The notes: a model not told the origin generated them from the letters alone. DNA of 64,000 bases from an uncultured Pluralibacter sp. (GCF_913775985.1 NZ_CAJYMB010000129.1:44220-108219), one strand, 5' to 3'. Counted from the first letter of the stretch, positions 45,491-54,227 are shown. Numbers and translations: made by a program.

Positions 45491-47154
45491 GCCGTAAACG
45501 TTCTGATGTGGGGGCGGCCATGCTGCAGCCGGGACGCCAGTCGCAGGCAGCCGGCAATATCAGCGTCATGCCGGCAGCTGAAATGCCCATGGTGCTGACG
45601 CTCGACCAGTTAAGCCCCAATCCCGATAATCCGCGGACGTCACGCAACCCGCGTTATGACGATATCAAGGCGTCTATCCGTTCACGCGGGCTGGACACCG
45701 TGCCCAAGGTGACCCGGGATCCGGATGGTGAACCCGATATCTACATTTTCAGCGACGGCGGGAATACCCGCTATCAGATCCTGTCTGAACTGTGGCAGGA
45801 GACCGGCGAAGACCGGTTTTTCCGCGTCCACGTGCTGTTCAAACCGTGGCCGGGACGGCTGCAGTGCGTTATTGGCCATCTGGCAGAGAATGAGGTGCGC
45901 GGGGACCTGAGCTTTATTGAAAAGGCGAAGGGTATCCACAACGCCCGCGCTATCTATGAAGAGCAGACGGGAAAAACGGTTTCATTGCGCCAGTTGTCCG
46001 AGCTGCTGACCCGTGAAGGCCTGCCGGTTCATAATTCAACAATCAGCCGCATGGAAGACGCGCTGAAATACCTTTATCCGTGGATCCCTGACCTGCTGGA
46101 GTCCGGGCTCGGCAGGCCACAGGTGGCGGCCCTGCTGGCTCTCCGGCATGATGCGGAACGCGTGTGGGATGCGTTTTGCCTGCTTTCAGATGTCAGCGAA
46201 AAATCCTTCAGCGACGTGTTTGGCCAGTGTTGTGGCCGCTTCAACTCGCCTGAACTGTGGTCAGTTGAGATGTTCCGCGATGAACTGATCGGTGATTTAC
46301 TCCAGGCGTTACCCCATCCGGAACTGGACTATGACCGCTGGATGATGGAGCTTGACCCCAAAGAACGCAACCGCCGGCATCACTTTGGTGACCCGGAGCC
46401 GGTTGCCCTGCCTGCCGCAGAGAAACCTGAACCCGTACTGCCTGCCACCGTGTCAGATAAAGATGACGGCGTCCCGCTGTCTGTGTCCGCTTCACGTCCT
46501 GAGGTCTCAGCTGCGACGCCCGTTCCGGGGAATGCGTCATCACCTGCTGAAACACCGGTTAATGAGCCCCCCCGGCATGAGGTTCAGCCGGATATGTACG
46601 GTGCCGCGCCGGTCATTTCAGGTGAAGGCGGGGAGGTCAGCGGGCTGGTTACCTTCTCTGAAGAACATGAAGAGGACAGTGAAGAAGACGGCCTGCTTTC
46701 CCTGCTGACACCTGAGCCGGAAGTGGCCACCCGGGATGATGCGCCGCTCATTAATGACAGCCTCTGGCATGTGCCGGCCCATCAGGACGATATCGAACAC
46801 CTGCAGAATACCGCTTTTCGTCTGGCATGGGAGCTGGGGGAAGTACTGGGTTGTGAAGATGAAATTTTGCCGCAACGCGACAGTGATATATCCGCCGGTT
46901 ACGGCGCGGCAGGTGAGGTGTGTTCTGAAGCAGCCGCATTCCTGCTGGGCCTGACCGGCGATGCGCCTGCAGTGCATCCGGCAGCCGGTGTCTGTGACCT
47001 GGCAATGCTTTTCACCGGCGGGCCGGGGGAGCGTGAAGCCCCCGCGCTCAGCGATGATGATGCCATGAAGCTGCTGCGCCTGATGCGTGTGATGCGCCGT
47101 CTGCGGGAGCTGCAGCGCGGCGTGACGCCTGAAGAGGAGAAGAGTGATGAATAA
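45487..47154 (+). CDS. ParB family protein of the ICE (PFGI-1 type)
   Basis: A 555-residue protein. The N-terminal ParB nuclease-like domain (LDQLSPNPDNPRTSRNPRYDDIKASIRSRGLDTVPKVTRD...FSDGGNTRYQILSEL) is followed by HTH segments (SFIEKAKGIHNARAIYEEQTGKTVSLRQLSELLTREGLPVHNSTISRMEDAL), then a long acidic, proline-rich linker (about residues 300-440) and a C-terminal helical part. It probably binds a partition site and works with ParA. Start overlaps the helicase stop (ATGA). Confidence 0.9.
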   Translation: MSRKRSDVGAAMLQPGRQSQAAGNISVMPAAEMPMVLTLDQLSPNPDNPRTSRNPRYDDIKASIRSRGLDTVPKVTRDPDGEPDIYIFSDGGNTRYQILSELWQETGEDRFFRVHVLFKPWPGRLQCVIGHLAENEVRGDLSFIEKAKGIHNARAIYEEQTGKTVSLRQLSELLTREGLPVHNSTISRMEDALKYLYPWIPDLLESGLGRPQVAALLALRHDAERVWDAFCLLSDVSEKSFSDVFGQCCGRFNSPELWSVEMFRDELIGDLLQALPHPELDYDRWMMELDPKERNRRHHFGDPEPVALPAAEKPEPVLPATVSDKDDGVPLSVSASRPEVSAATPVPGNASSPAETPVNEPPRHEVQPDMYGAAPVISGEGGEVSGLVTFSEEHEEDSEEDGLLSLLTPEPEVATRDDAPLINDSLWHVPAHQDDIEHLQNTAFRLAWELGEVLGCEDEILPQRDSDISAGYGAAGEVCSEAAAFLLGLTGDAPAVHPAAGVCDLAMLFTGGPGEREAPALSDDDAMKLLRLMRVMRRLRELQRGVTPEEEKSDE

Positions 47155-47857
47155 TCCACAGCGACAGCTGCGGCTGCTGAACCTGGTCAGAAAGCTGCTG
47201 GAGCTGGGCCGCAGCAACAGCAATCCCCATGAGGCCGGGCTGGCACTGCAGCGGGCACAAAAGCTGATGTCACGGTATGGCATCACCGAACTTGATGCCG
47301 GCCTGTCATCCGTCCGGGAAGTCTCTTCCTGCACGGCCCCGTCGGAGGCTGAAAAAATCCCGGAATGGATGGTGAGCATGGTGTGGGGTGTCTGTCATGC
47401 CTTCGGCTGCCGCGCGTATTACTCATGGCGTCAGACATCTGCCGGGTCTCGCCGCGCCGTGACCTTTTACGGGTTCAGTGAAAAACCGGAGATAGCGGCG
47501 TATGCCTTTGATGTGCTGACGCGCCAGCTGAAAGATGCCACCACGGCTTATCTCCGAACCCAGAACAGGCGTCTTAAGCTGGCCACGCGCCGGGCGAGAG
47601 CGGAACAGTTCCGTGACGGCTGGGTATGCGGGGTGCGTGAGGTGATATCGGCGGCTGACCTCAGCCGCGAAGAGCAGCAGGTGATGAGTCACTGGCTGGA
47701 AAGCCGCAGTATGAAAACCGTCACAACCCGCGAGCTGAAAGCGTGTCGCGGGGCAGATACAGCACGTTATCAGGGGTACGAGGCCGGGCAGAACGCCCGT
47801 CTTCATCAGGGTGTCAGCGGCCGGGGTCCGGCAGCCATCGGTTACCGTGAGGATTAA
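47147..47857 (+). CDS. DUF2786 family ICE protein
   Basis: A 236-residue protein. The N-terminal DUF2786 helical domain (RQLRLLNLVRKLLELGRSNSNPHEAGLALQRAQKLMSRYGI) precedes a domain with RAEQFRDGWVCGVREVI. The function is unknown. The ATG at 47147 lies 8 bp after GGAG; the GTG at 47144 is possible. It overlaps the parB end by 8 bp. Confidence 0.82.
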   Translation: MNNPQRQLRLLNLVRKLLELGRSNSNPHEAGLALQRAQKLMSRYGITELDAGLSSVREVSSCTAPSEAEKIPEWMVSMVWGVCHAFGCRAYYSWRQTSAGSRRAVTFYGFSEKPEIAAYAFDVLTRQLKDATTAYLRTQNRRLKLATRRARAEQFRDGWVCGVREVISAADLSREEQQVMSHWLESRSMKTVTTRELKACRGADTARYQGYEAGQNARLHQGVSGRGPAAIGYRED

Positions 47858-47863
47858 GGGGGA

Positions 47864-48460
47864 ATGATGAACAGTTTATCTCAGGCTGCGAACGGGCTTC
47901 TGATGCAGCTGGTAATGGATCTCAGAAGTGGCTACCTGCGCCGCTGTGAATCACTGGGACTGAACCGGGAAGAAATGCAGATGCTGCAGGGGCTCTCGCT
48001 TGAAGAGCTGCACTACCTTTCCGGCAGTGAGGTGTCAATCGTCAGTGTGGGCATCAATCACGGCAATCTGGTGCGCATGCTGCAGCAGGCCCGGACGGAA
48101 CAGAAACGCCTTCAGCGCATCGACCGGGCGCTGGCGCTGGGCGGCTCCATTGAGCTGATGGCGCACTATTTCGGGCTGTCGAGCACGGACGTGGCGGCCC
48201 GCCGGCGTATTGCCGGTATCGATGTCCGGCCGGGGCGCGGCAATGCGCTCGGTGATGACGATAATGCTGCGCTCTGGCGACAATGGCAGAAGTCAGGTGT
48301 TGACGATGCGGAAAGTGCTGACGGGCTGGACGTGATGATGCTGGCTGCAGAGCAGATGAACGTCTCGCTGACGTCGGTCTGGCACGCCGTTCGCGGCTGG
48401 CACCGTACCCGGGAGATGCAGACGCCCCCTGCCCGGGCGGCGGTAAGGAAAACGGCATGA
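47864..48460 (+). CDS. DUF2857 family ICE protein
   Basis: A 198-residue protein with the DUF2857 pattern: LMQLVMDLRSGYLRRCESLGLNREEMQMLQGLSLEELHYL, then IDRALALGGSIELMAHYFGLSSTDVAARRRIAGI, which looks like a helix-turn-helix, and an acidic C-terminus. Probably DNA-binding. GGGGGAATG leads the start. Overlaps the next gene by 4 bp. Confidence 0.82.
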   Translation: MMNSLSQAANGLLMQLVMDLRSGYLRRCESLGLNREEMQMLQGLSLEELHYLSGSEVSIVSVGINHGNLVRMLQQARTEQKRLQRIDRALALGGSIELMAHYFGLSSTDVAARRRIAGIDVRPGRGNALGDDDNAALWRQWQKSGVDDAESADGLDVMMLAAEQMNVSLTSVWHAVRGWHRTREMQTPPARAAVRKTA

Positions 48461-48705
48461 AATACAGGGTGGTTGCGCCGGGTCTGCGTGCCCCTCACGG
48501 CACGCCGCCACAGTGCTGTCAGAAGGCGTTACGCCAGGTTCGCCGCTTCCGTCAGGGGGCGCGTAATTACACCCGGCTTGAGGAAAAAGGGTGTGGTTAC
48601 TACAAAATCGATCTGGGTCCGTTCTGGCGGCTGCTGAGCCGCAACGAAGGCCGGACATGGCTTCTTCTCAGCCACGAACGCTATAACAGCGCCATACGGA
48701 AATAG
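48457..48705 (+). CDS. Small ICE protein, possibly ParE-toxin-like
   Basis: An 82-residue basic protein: QKALRQVRRFRQGARNYTRLEEKGCGYYKIDLGPFWRLLSRNEGRTWLLLSHERYNSAIRK. The beta-strand run ending WRLLSR...WLLLSHERYN resembles RelE/ParE folds, but the match is by eye. Translation is coupled to the DUF2857 gene (ATGA). No antitoxin gene adjoins it, so if it is ParE-like it may have another role. Confidence 0.6.
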   Translation: MKYRVVAPGLRAPHGTPPQCCQKALRQVRRFRQGARNYTRLEEKGCGYYKIDLGPFWRLLSRNEGRTWLLLSHERYNSAIRK

Positions 48706-48726
48706 CGGCATGCCAGTTTGTTTACC

Positions 48727-48748
48727 CTGCACCCGTACGCGGGTGCAG
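48727..48748. promoter_or_regulatory. 9-bp perfect palindrome upstream of the replication gene
   Basis: CTGCACCCG and CGGGTGCAG are separated by TACG. It lies 58 bp before the replication gene and has no T-run, so it is not a terminator. It may be an operator or a partition site. Confidence 0.5.
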
Positions 48749-48805
48749 TACTAAGCATACTGACAGAACAGAACGGCCGCGAGGGTGGCCAGAAAAGGAA
48801 GAATA

Positions 48806-50041
48806 ATGACTCTGCCTGCAGAAAGCCTGATAGCTTACACGCTGGACAAGATGAATGCCCGTCTTGCGGCCAACCCCCGGCGGGACGAGGGACGGATACG
48901 TAATGGCCTGCTGTTTACCGGCAATGTGCATGATGCCATTCCCCGCCGGCTATTGCTCGATACGCGCCTGTCCCCGCTGGACAAGATGGGCTGGATGATG
49001 ATCCGCCTGTATGCACAGAATAATGAAGGGGCGGTTTTCCCGAGCTATGACGAACTCCAGCTTCAGCTTGCCTCGCCCGGAAAAGGAAAGGCTTCAAGGG
49101 AGACGGTCAGCCGCGTCCTGCTGATGCTGCGAATAACCGGCTGGCTCAGTCTCTGCAAACGCGTGCGGGATGATAAAGGACGGGTGCGGGGTAATATTTA
49201 CGCCCAGCATGATGAGCCGCTGTCCTTCAGCGATGCGGAAGCGCTCGATCCCCGTTTTCTGGACACAGTGGCAGACGCATGCCTGAGTAAAAACCGCACC
49301 GTCAGCCAGACCGCCCGTGACGTTCTTGACGATATCAAAAATGATCCCACCATGCGGCATTACCGCAGCCATCTTGCGCTGATCGAATCGCGCCTTGGCC
49401 ACCCACAGACAGCCAGCCAGATGGCGAAACGTCACAGCCGGATACCCCATCCTGCACCGGGTTCGGAATCCGGACTCAGTCAGGGCCAGCAAAAAAATGC
49501 TGCCAGAATACCGGGTTCGGAAACCGAACTCAGTCCAGAATCGTATGGAAATTCACTGAGTTCGGAATCCGTACTGCCAGTAAAATCAGGTGGTTATGAC
49601 CGGGTTCGGAAACCGAACCATTACGTACGTAGTATCATACACAGTGTGAATAAAACTACGTACGTACCGGGCAAATCTGTACTGCCTGACAGCCTGAAGG
49701 AACTTATCCCGGCAGAAGATCTTGCCATGCTGACCGCCCAGCTGCAGGCGCTGCCTGAGGAGCAGGCGGAACTTGTGCTGCTCAGCCTGCAGAAAGTGAT
49801 GGCACGTCAGCGGCTCAGTAATCCGGTGGGCTGGTTGCTGGCCGTGATGAAAAAGGCCCGTGAGGGCAGGTTGTATGCGCCCCGTCAGGCTGATGATCTG
49901 CCTGAGCGTGCCGCGCAGAAATCCGCCCGGCGTCCTGAACAGCAGCTGTGGAAGCCGGAACCACACACCTCTGCCCGCCCGGTATCAGAGGAAAATATCC
50001 GTAATCTGGTCAGGGATATTCGCAGTAAGCTAAAAAGTTGA
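48806..50041 (+). CDS. STY4528-type ICE replication protein
   Basis: A 411-residue protein. Residues 35-130 form a winged-helix segment (LLDTRLSPLDKMGWMMIRLYAQNNEGAVFPSYDELQLQLASPGKGKASRETVSRVLLMLRITGWLSLCKRVRDDKGRVRGNIY), like RepA/phage O-type initiators. Residues 215-290 form a low-complexity linker encoded by repeated DNA. The C-terminal part (LPDSLKELIPAEDLAMLTAQLQALP...) resembles primosome-loading domains. The ATG at 48806 follows AAGGAAGAATA. Family assignment rests on memory of SPI-7 STY4528. The gene contains iteron-like repeats, so the origin may lie inside it, as in the lambda O gene. Confidence 0.82.
   Translation: MTLPAESLIAYTLDKMNARLAANPRRDEGRIRNGLLFTGNVHDAIPRRLLLDTRLSPLDKMGWMMIRLYAQNNEGAVFPSYDELQLQLASPGKGKASRETVSRVLLMLRITGWLSLCKRVRDDKGRVRGNIYAQHDEPLSFSDAEALDPRFLDTVADACLSKNRTVSQTARDVLDDIKNDPTMRHYRSHLALIESRLGHPQTASQMAKRHSRIPHPAPGSESGLSQGQQKNAARIPGSETELSPESYGNSLSSESVLPVKSGGYDRVRKPNHYVRSIIHSVNKTTYVPGKSVLPDSLKELIPAEDLAMLTAQLQALPEEQAELVLLSLQKVMARQRLSNPVGWLLAVMKKAREGRLYAPRQADDLPERAAQKSARRPEQQLWKPEPHTSARPVSEENIRNLVRDIRSKLKS
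49461..49619. repeat. Four iteron-like near-palindromes inside the replication gene
   Basis: GTTCGGAAnCCGnAC occurs at 49461, 49515, 49560 and 49604 (spacing 54, 45, 44 bp). The copies at 49515 and 49604 read GTTCGGAAACCGAAC, which is palindromic but for its centre. The repeat encodes unrelated Gly/Ser/Glu-rich linker residues, so it is kept for DNA reasons. It is a candidate replication origin. Confidence 0.7.
49622..49666. repeat. 12-bp inverted repeat next to the iterons
   Basis: TACGTACGTAGT (49622-49633) and ACTACGTACGTA (49655-49666) are perfect inverted arms 21 bp apart, with an AT-rich centre. They directly follow the last iteron, also inside the coding sequence. Confidence 0.75.
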
Positions 50042-50055
50042 GCGGAAAAAAATTA

Positions 50056-50379
50056 CCAGTGGTAGCAGTGGCTAAAAAATGTACAGTGCTGCCAGTGGTA
50101 GCAGTGACTAAAAAATGTACAGTGCTACCAGTGGCAGCAGTGACTAAAAAATGTACAGTGCTGCCAGTAGCAGCAGTGACTAAAAAATGCACAGTGCTGC
50201 CAATGGCAACAGTGACTAAAAAATGTACAGTGCTGCCAGTGGCAGCAGTGGCTAAAAAATGTACAGTGCTGCCAGTGGCAACAGTGGCTAAAAAATGTAC
50301 AGTGCTGCCAGTGGCAGTAGTGGCTAAAAAACATACAGCACTGCCAGTAGCATCACTGTGTAAAAAACACACACCGCTA
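50056..50379. repeat. Nine tandem 36-bp repeats carrying a 15-bp palindrome
   Basis: Nine contiguous 36-bp units start 15 bp after the replication gene stop. Each joins the palindrome GCTGCCAGTGGCAGC (7-1-7, some units with one changed base) to an AT-rich spacer with CTAAAAAATGTACAG. Units 8 and 9 are degenerate. Frames open on both strands (50038-50430 on +, two on -) follow from the multiple-of-three period. Differences between units are nearly all transitions and fall mostly on first and second codon positions, which argues against a protein. The rest of 50042-50563 has no gene. Confidence 0.85.
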
Positions 50380-50563
50380 CCGTTGGCTGTATCTAATTGG
50401 TCACCAAAGTTATGTTTTGATTACTTTTGACCAATATTTTCACCTCTCTCAATCAAGAATTCACTTCTTTACGGATCTGGTTTCTTGTTGTCCGGAACAT
50501 CTTACCTGAAGAGTATCAGTGCCTCGGGTCGAACCTGACCGGGATCTAACAGGAGATGGCTGT

Positions 50564-51277
50564 ATGACTACAGAAAATGAAACGCGAAGCGATAAAGCGG
50601 GTGGACTCACCTCCTCCCTGAAAATCGAGATCCACTCAAATTATGCTATCCGTCTCTGGGAAGGTCGCCAGCAATCCCAGTCAAAGGCGGGGGAAAAGAA
50701 AGCACGGCATGCCATTATGAGTATGCCACAGGCGATTAAGCGCTCAGGCGTCATCTATCAGGACTCAATTGAAGATAATCCGTGGGCAGATGAGGCGATG
50801 TATAAAGTTGAGATGCTTTTGAATGCAGCTGGCGAGCATATCCAGCACCGGGTTGAAGAGCTTGAAGTCATACTGAAGTCTGTTCCCCCCGCGGTATCAT
50901 TTTCCGATATTGTTTCCACATCACCTCTTAATATAGGCGTGTTCAGCCGCTCCCCGCTGGGTTACAGATGTGTCTGGGTACTCGTCGGCTATGATCAGAT
51001 GGCGCTTAAAGCATTTCAGGCTGCCCATTATGGTCTTATTTCCCGCAGCCAGCGTGATGAACTACTGAGTCATGGTGCTCACCTCATTCGGAAAGTATAT
51101 GGCGTTTTGCGACTCTACCGTACCGTCAAAGTAAATCGTTCTGACATTGCAGCCCAAACGCCCGCCTCACTTCAGGCCAAAGAAAAGCTGGGATCACCCG
51201 ATCCCGAAATCTTCTCTGGTAAGAAGCGTTCTTCTTTTTCTCCTCCTTTACGGAACCCCCTGCCAGAGGAAAAATAA
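50564..51277 (+). CDS. PFL_4669-family (TIGR03761) ICE protein
   Basis: A 237-residue protein of a family found only in these ICEs: SLKIEIHSNYAIRLWEGRQQS...MPQAIKRSGVIYQDSIEDNPWADEAMYKVEMLL, then SRSPLGYRCVWVLVGYDQMALKAFQAAHYGLISRSQRDELL. Function unknown. The ATG at 50564 lies 9 bp after AGGAG; the frame from 50519 has no ribosome site. It follows the repeat array and precedes a lipoprotein gene by 1 bp. Confidence 0.85.
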   Translation: MTTENETRSDKAGGLTSSLKIEIHSNYAIRLWEGRQQSQSKAGEKKARHAIMSMPQAIKRSGVIYQDSIEDNPWADEAMYKVEMLLNAAGEHIQHRVEELEVILKSVPPAVSFSDIVSTSPLNIGVFSRSPLGYRCVWVLVGYDQMALKAFQAAHYGLISRSQRDELLSHGAHLIRKVYGVLRLYRTVKVNRSDIAAQTPASLQAKEKLGSPDPEIFSGKKRSSFSPPLRNPLPEEK

Positions 51278-51278
51278 T

Positions 51279-51833
51279 ATGATCCGCATATTGTTTCTTA
51301 CTGCTGCCTTCTCTTTATTAAGCGGGTGCGCAACAACAGACTGGGCTGCGATTAATAAACAGGTCAGTGACACAGCTGCAAACCTGACCAGGACTCTGGG
51401 TGGCAGCAGCAGTGGTGAAAGTGGCAGCATGCCGCTGATGAGCCCGGCGGGGCAACAGGCCATGCAGTCCGTCGATAAAACGTTCTCCGTGCCGGTCGAT
51501 GTGGATACCGCAGCGGCCCGCCTGAAGCGGCATTACAAATTTATCTCCACGCAGGAGCTTGAGGCACTGCGGCAGGCTTCAAATGACGGGGACTGGAAAG
51601 CGGCGGCTGAAGATGATGCACATCCGGTCTGGGACGCCATGCCGGGCAGCTACTACAAAATGGGCTCAGACTGGAACGGGCGTGATCACCTGGATATCGA
51701 AATCGAGAAAAACGGGTCCGGCAGCAGGCTGTATGTTGTCTATCGCTCCTCGTCATCACAGCGTCTGGCCGGTTCCGGCGTCAAAAAGCTGATGAATGAT
51801 GTCCGCGCTGTGGCGGCGGGCGAAAAGCGCTGA
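51279..51833 (+). CDS. ICE lipoprotein of unknown function
   Basis: A 184-residue protein with a lipoprotein signal MIRILFLTAAFSLLSGC (lipobox LSGC, Cys17) and a periplasmic domain (FSVPVDVDTAAARLKRHYKFIS...GSRLYVVYRSSSSQRLAGSGVKKLMNDV). AGAGGAAAAAT precedes the ATG. A lipoprotein within the replication region is unexpected but is in an unbroken run with its neighbours. Confidence 0.8.
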   Translation: MIRILFLTAAFSLLSGCATTDWAAINKQVSDTAANLTRTLGGSSSGESGSMPLMSPAGQQAMQSVDKTFSVPVDVDTAAARLKRHYKFISTQELEALRQASNDGDWKAAAEDDAHPVWDAMPGSYYKMGSDWNGRDHLDIEIEKNGSGSRLYVVYRSSSSQRLAGSGVKKLMNDVRAVAAGEKR

Positions 51834-51848
51834 TGCGGGAGGCACTAT

Positions 51849-53870
51849 ATGCAACTCTTTTTGTGTGAAAAACCCTCCCAGGCAAAAGATATTGCACGCG
51901 TGCTGGGCATCAGCAAGCGGGAGCAGGGCTTCATCAGCGGGGGGGATACCGTGGTGACCTGGGCGATTGGCCACCTGCTCGAAACGGCCAGCCCTGAAGC
52001 TTATGGTGAGCAGTATGGCAGACCATGGCGTGCCGATGTTCTGCCTGTACTGCCTGAGGCCTGGAAAATGGTCGTAAAGGAGCAGACAAAATCGCAGTTC
52101 ACCGTTATCAGTAAGCTCCTTAAAAAGGCATCTGAGGTGGTCATCGCCACCGATGCCGACCGCGAGGGAGAAGTTATCGCGCGTGAGCTGCTGGAATACT
52201 GCCGCTACGGTGGCGCGGTGCGACGGCTCTGGTTATCAGCCCTGGATGAGGCCAGTGTGAAGGAAGCACTGAGCAGTATTCTTCCGGGAGAGAAAACAGC
52301 CCTGCTGTATGATGCCGGTAAGGGCCGGAGCCAGGCTGACTGGCTTATCGGCATGAACCTGACTCGCCTTTATACTCTCAAAGCCCGTGACTCAGGGGTG
52401 TCAGAAGTGCTGTCCGTCGGGCGGGTACAGACGCCGACGCTTGCCATGGTGGTTAACCGGGATAATGAAATCACGTCCTTCGTGCCAAAGCCCTGGTGGC
52501 AGGTACATGCGCTTATTGAAAAAGAGGGCGTCCGGTTCCGGGCAGGCTGGGTGCCCGTTGAGCAATACTGTGATGAGGAAAAGCGCTGCATCAATCCCCA
52601 GGCTGCCAGGGCGGCGGGGCAGCTGTGTCAGCAGCAGGGCAGGGCTGCGGTACTGGAAGTAACACAAAAGCGGGAGAAAACGGCGGCCCCCCTCTGTTTT
52701 GACCTGGGCACCCTTCAGCAGGTCTGTTCCCGAAAATTTGGCATGGGCGCAAATGATGTGCTCGCTATTGCCCAGTCACTTTACGAAACCCACAAAGCGA
52801 CCACCTACCCCCGTACAGACTGCGGTTTCCTGCCGACATCGATGCAAAAAGAAATACCCGACGTTCTGGCGGCAGTGGCAAAATCCGATCCCGCTGTGGC
52901 CCCGGTACTGAATCAGCTGGACAGGCAGTTTGTCTCGCGTGTATGGAATGACAAGAAAATCACCGCGCACCATGCCATCATTCCCACCCGGCAGGCATTT
53001 GATATGTCGCGCCTCAGCGCCGATGAGCTGAAGGTCTACCAGCTGATTCGCCAGCATTATTTCGCCCAGTTCCTTCCGCTGCAGGAATCTGACGTGACGG
53101 AGGCATCCTTCAATATAGGTGGTCAGCTGTTCCGTACACACGGGAAAGTCAGTGTGGTGACAGGCTGGAAGTCATTGTTCCAGGCTGAAAAAGATGACGA
53201 TGAAGAGGAAGCCGACGGTGACAGTATGGCGCTGCCGGCGCTGGCAAAAGGGGATATTTGCGCGGTCACCGGTGCTGAGGTTAAGGATATGAAAACCAGT
53301 CCGCCCAAACCGTTCACGGAGGGGACGCTGATTGCGGCCATGAAGAACGCGGCCAGTTTCGTCAGTGACCCGAAGCTGAAGAAAGTGCTGCGTGATAACG
53401 CCGGTCTGGGCACAGAGGCGACGCGAGCGGGCGTGCTGGAAACCCTCTTCAAACGACACTATCTGGAGAAAAAAGGGAAGCACATCCACTCAACGAAGAT
53501 GGCCCGTGAACTGATTGCTGCGCTGCCGGAAACGCTGACGAGTCCGGGTATGACTGCCCTGTGGGAGCAGGCACTGGATGATATTTCTCAGGGGAAAATG
53601 TCGCTTGCCACCTTTATGCAAAAGCAACTGCAGTGGACGCGTCACCTTGTCGAAAAAGGCCGCCAGGATAGTGTGAAAATCACTGCTCCCGTCACACCTC
53701 CCTGCCCGCTGTGCAAGGGGCCTACGCGTAAACGAAAGGGTAAAAAAGGGGATTTCTGGAGTTGTACGCGTTACCCGGACTGCAAGGGTATTATTAACAC
53801 CAACGGGAAAAAGACCACAAAGCGTAAAAAAGCAGCAACAGGGACAAAAACCGAATCATCAACTCCGTGA
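51849..53870 (+). CDS. DNA topoisomerase III (TopB-like) of the ICE
   Basis: A 673-residue type IA topoisomerase. The Toprim domain shows FLCEKPSQAKDIARVLG and ATDADREGEVIARELL; GRVQTPTLAMVV follows, and the catalytic Tyr is in TTYPRTDCGFLP near residue 320. The C-terminus has one zinc finger (CPLCKGPTRKRKGKKGDFWSC...YPDC) and a lysine-rich tail. It probably resolves replication or transfer intermediates. GGGAGGCACTAT precedes the ATG. Confidence 0.95.
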   Translation: MQLFLCEKPSQAKDIARVLGISKREQGFISGGDTVVTWAIGHLLETASPEAYGEQYGRPWRADVLPVLPEAWKMVVKEQTKSQFTVISKLLKKASEVVIATDADREGEVIARELLEYCRYGGAVRRLWLSALDEASVKEALSSILPGEKTALLYDAGKGRSQADWLIGMNLTRLYTLKARDSGVSEVLSVGRVQTPTLAMVVNRDNEITSFVPKPWWQVHALIEKEGVRFRAGWVPVEQYCDEEKRCINPQAARAAGQLCQQQGRAAVLEVTQKREKTAAPLCFDLGTLQQVCSRKFGMGANDVLAIAQSLYETHKATTYPRTDCGFLPTSMQKEIPDVLAAVAKSDPAVAPVLNQLDRQFVSRVWNDKKITAHHAIIPTRQAFDMSRLSADELKVYQLIRQHYFAQFLPLQESDVTEASFNIGGQLFRTHGKVSVVTGWKSLFQAEKDDDEEEADGDSMALPALAKGDICAVTGAEVKDMKTSPPKPFTEGTLIAAMKNAASFVSDPKLKKVLRDNAGLGTEATRAGVLETLFKRHYLEKKGKHIHSTKMARELIAALPETLTSPGMTALWEQALDDISQGKMSLATFMQKQLQWTRHLVEKGRQDSVKITAPVTPPCPLCKGPTRKRKGKKGDFWSCTRYPDCKGIINTNGKKTTKRKKAATGTKTESSTP

Positions 53871-54105
53871 AGAGTTATTTCACTGTACAACACCGGGTCG
53901 GGTTCTGCTAATGTGACTACGCTTCGATATGTACTCCCTTGCCGGAGGCAGCCAGATTAACTTTAACGGGATTGATCTGGCAACCGGCACAACAGTTTGC
54001 CATCGCACATCTGGCAGGAACTGTAAGACGCATGCGCTCCGTGAAAACCGCGTCGGGAACGGATCCCCGGAGTAGTGAGATACTTTAAGGTCTGGTACAG
54101 CCCTC

Positions 54106-54132
54106 ACGGCGTTGCTTATGCAACGCCGTTTT
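54106..54132 (+). terminator. Strong terminator in the topB-STY4534 gap
   Basis: ACGGCGTTGC and GCAACGCCGT pair perfectly round TTAT and are followed by TTT-CATTT. It lies 236 bp after the topB stop. Confidence 0.85.
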
Positions 54133-54227
54133 CATTTGCCTGTCTTATATACCGGTTGACACATGGCTTGTTTGGTTTAAAAATCAACAGTGCTTACCGC
54201 TGTTTTTTACAGCCAGCCAAAGTTTCA

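Noticed and set aside
50056..50379. CRISPR array
   Set aside because: The repeats are contiguous with no variable spacers, and no cas genes are near.
50038..50430. 130-codon frame of (KKCTVLPVAAVT) repeats on the + strand, and two open frames on the - strand
   Set aside because: The 36-bp period leaves frames open on both strands by arithmetic. The + frame begins with TTG without a ribosome site, and unit differences mostly change amino acids, so no protein is claimed.
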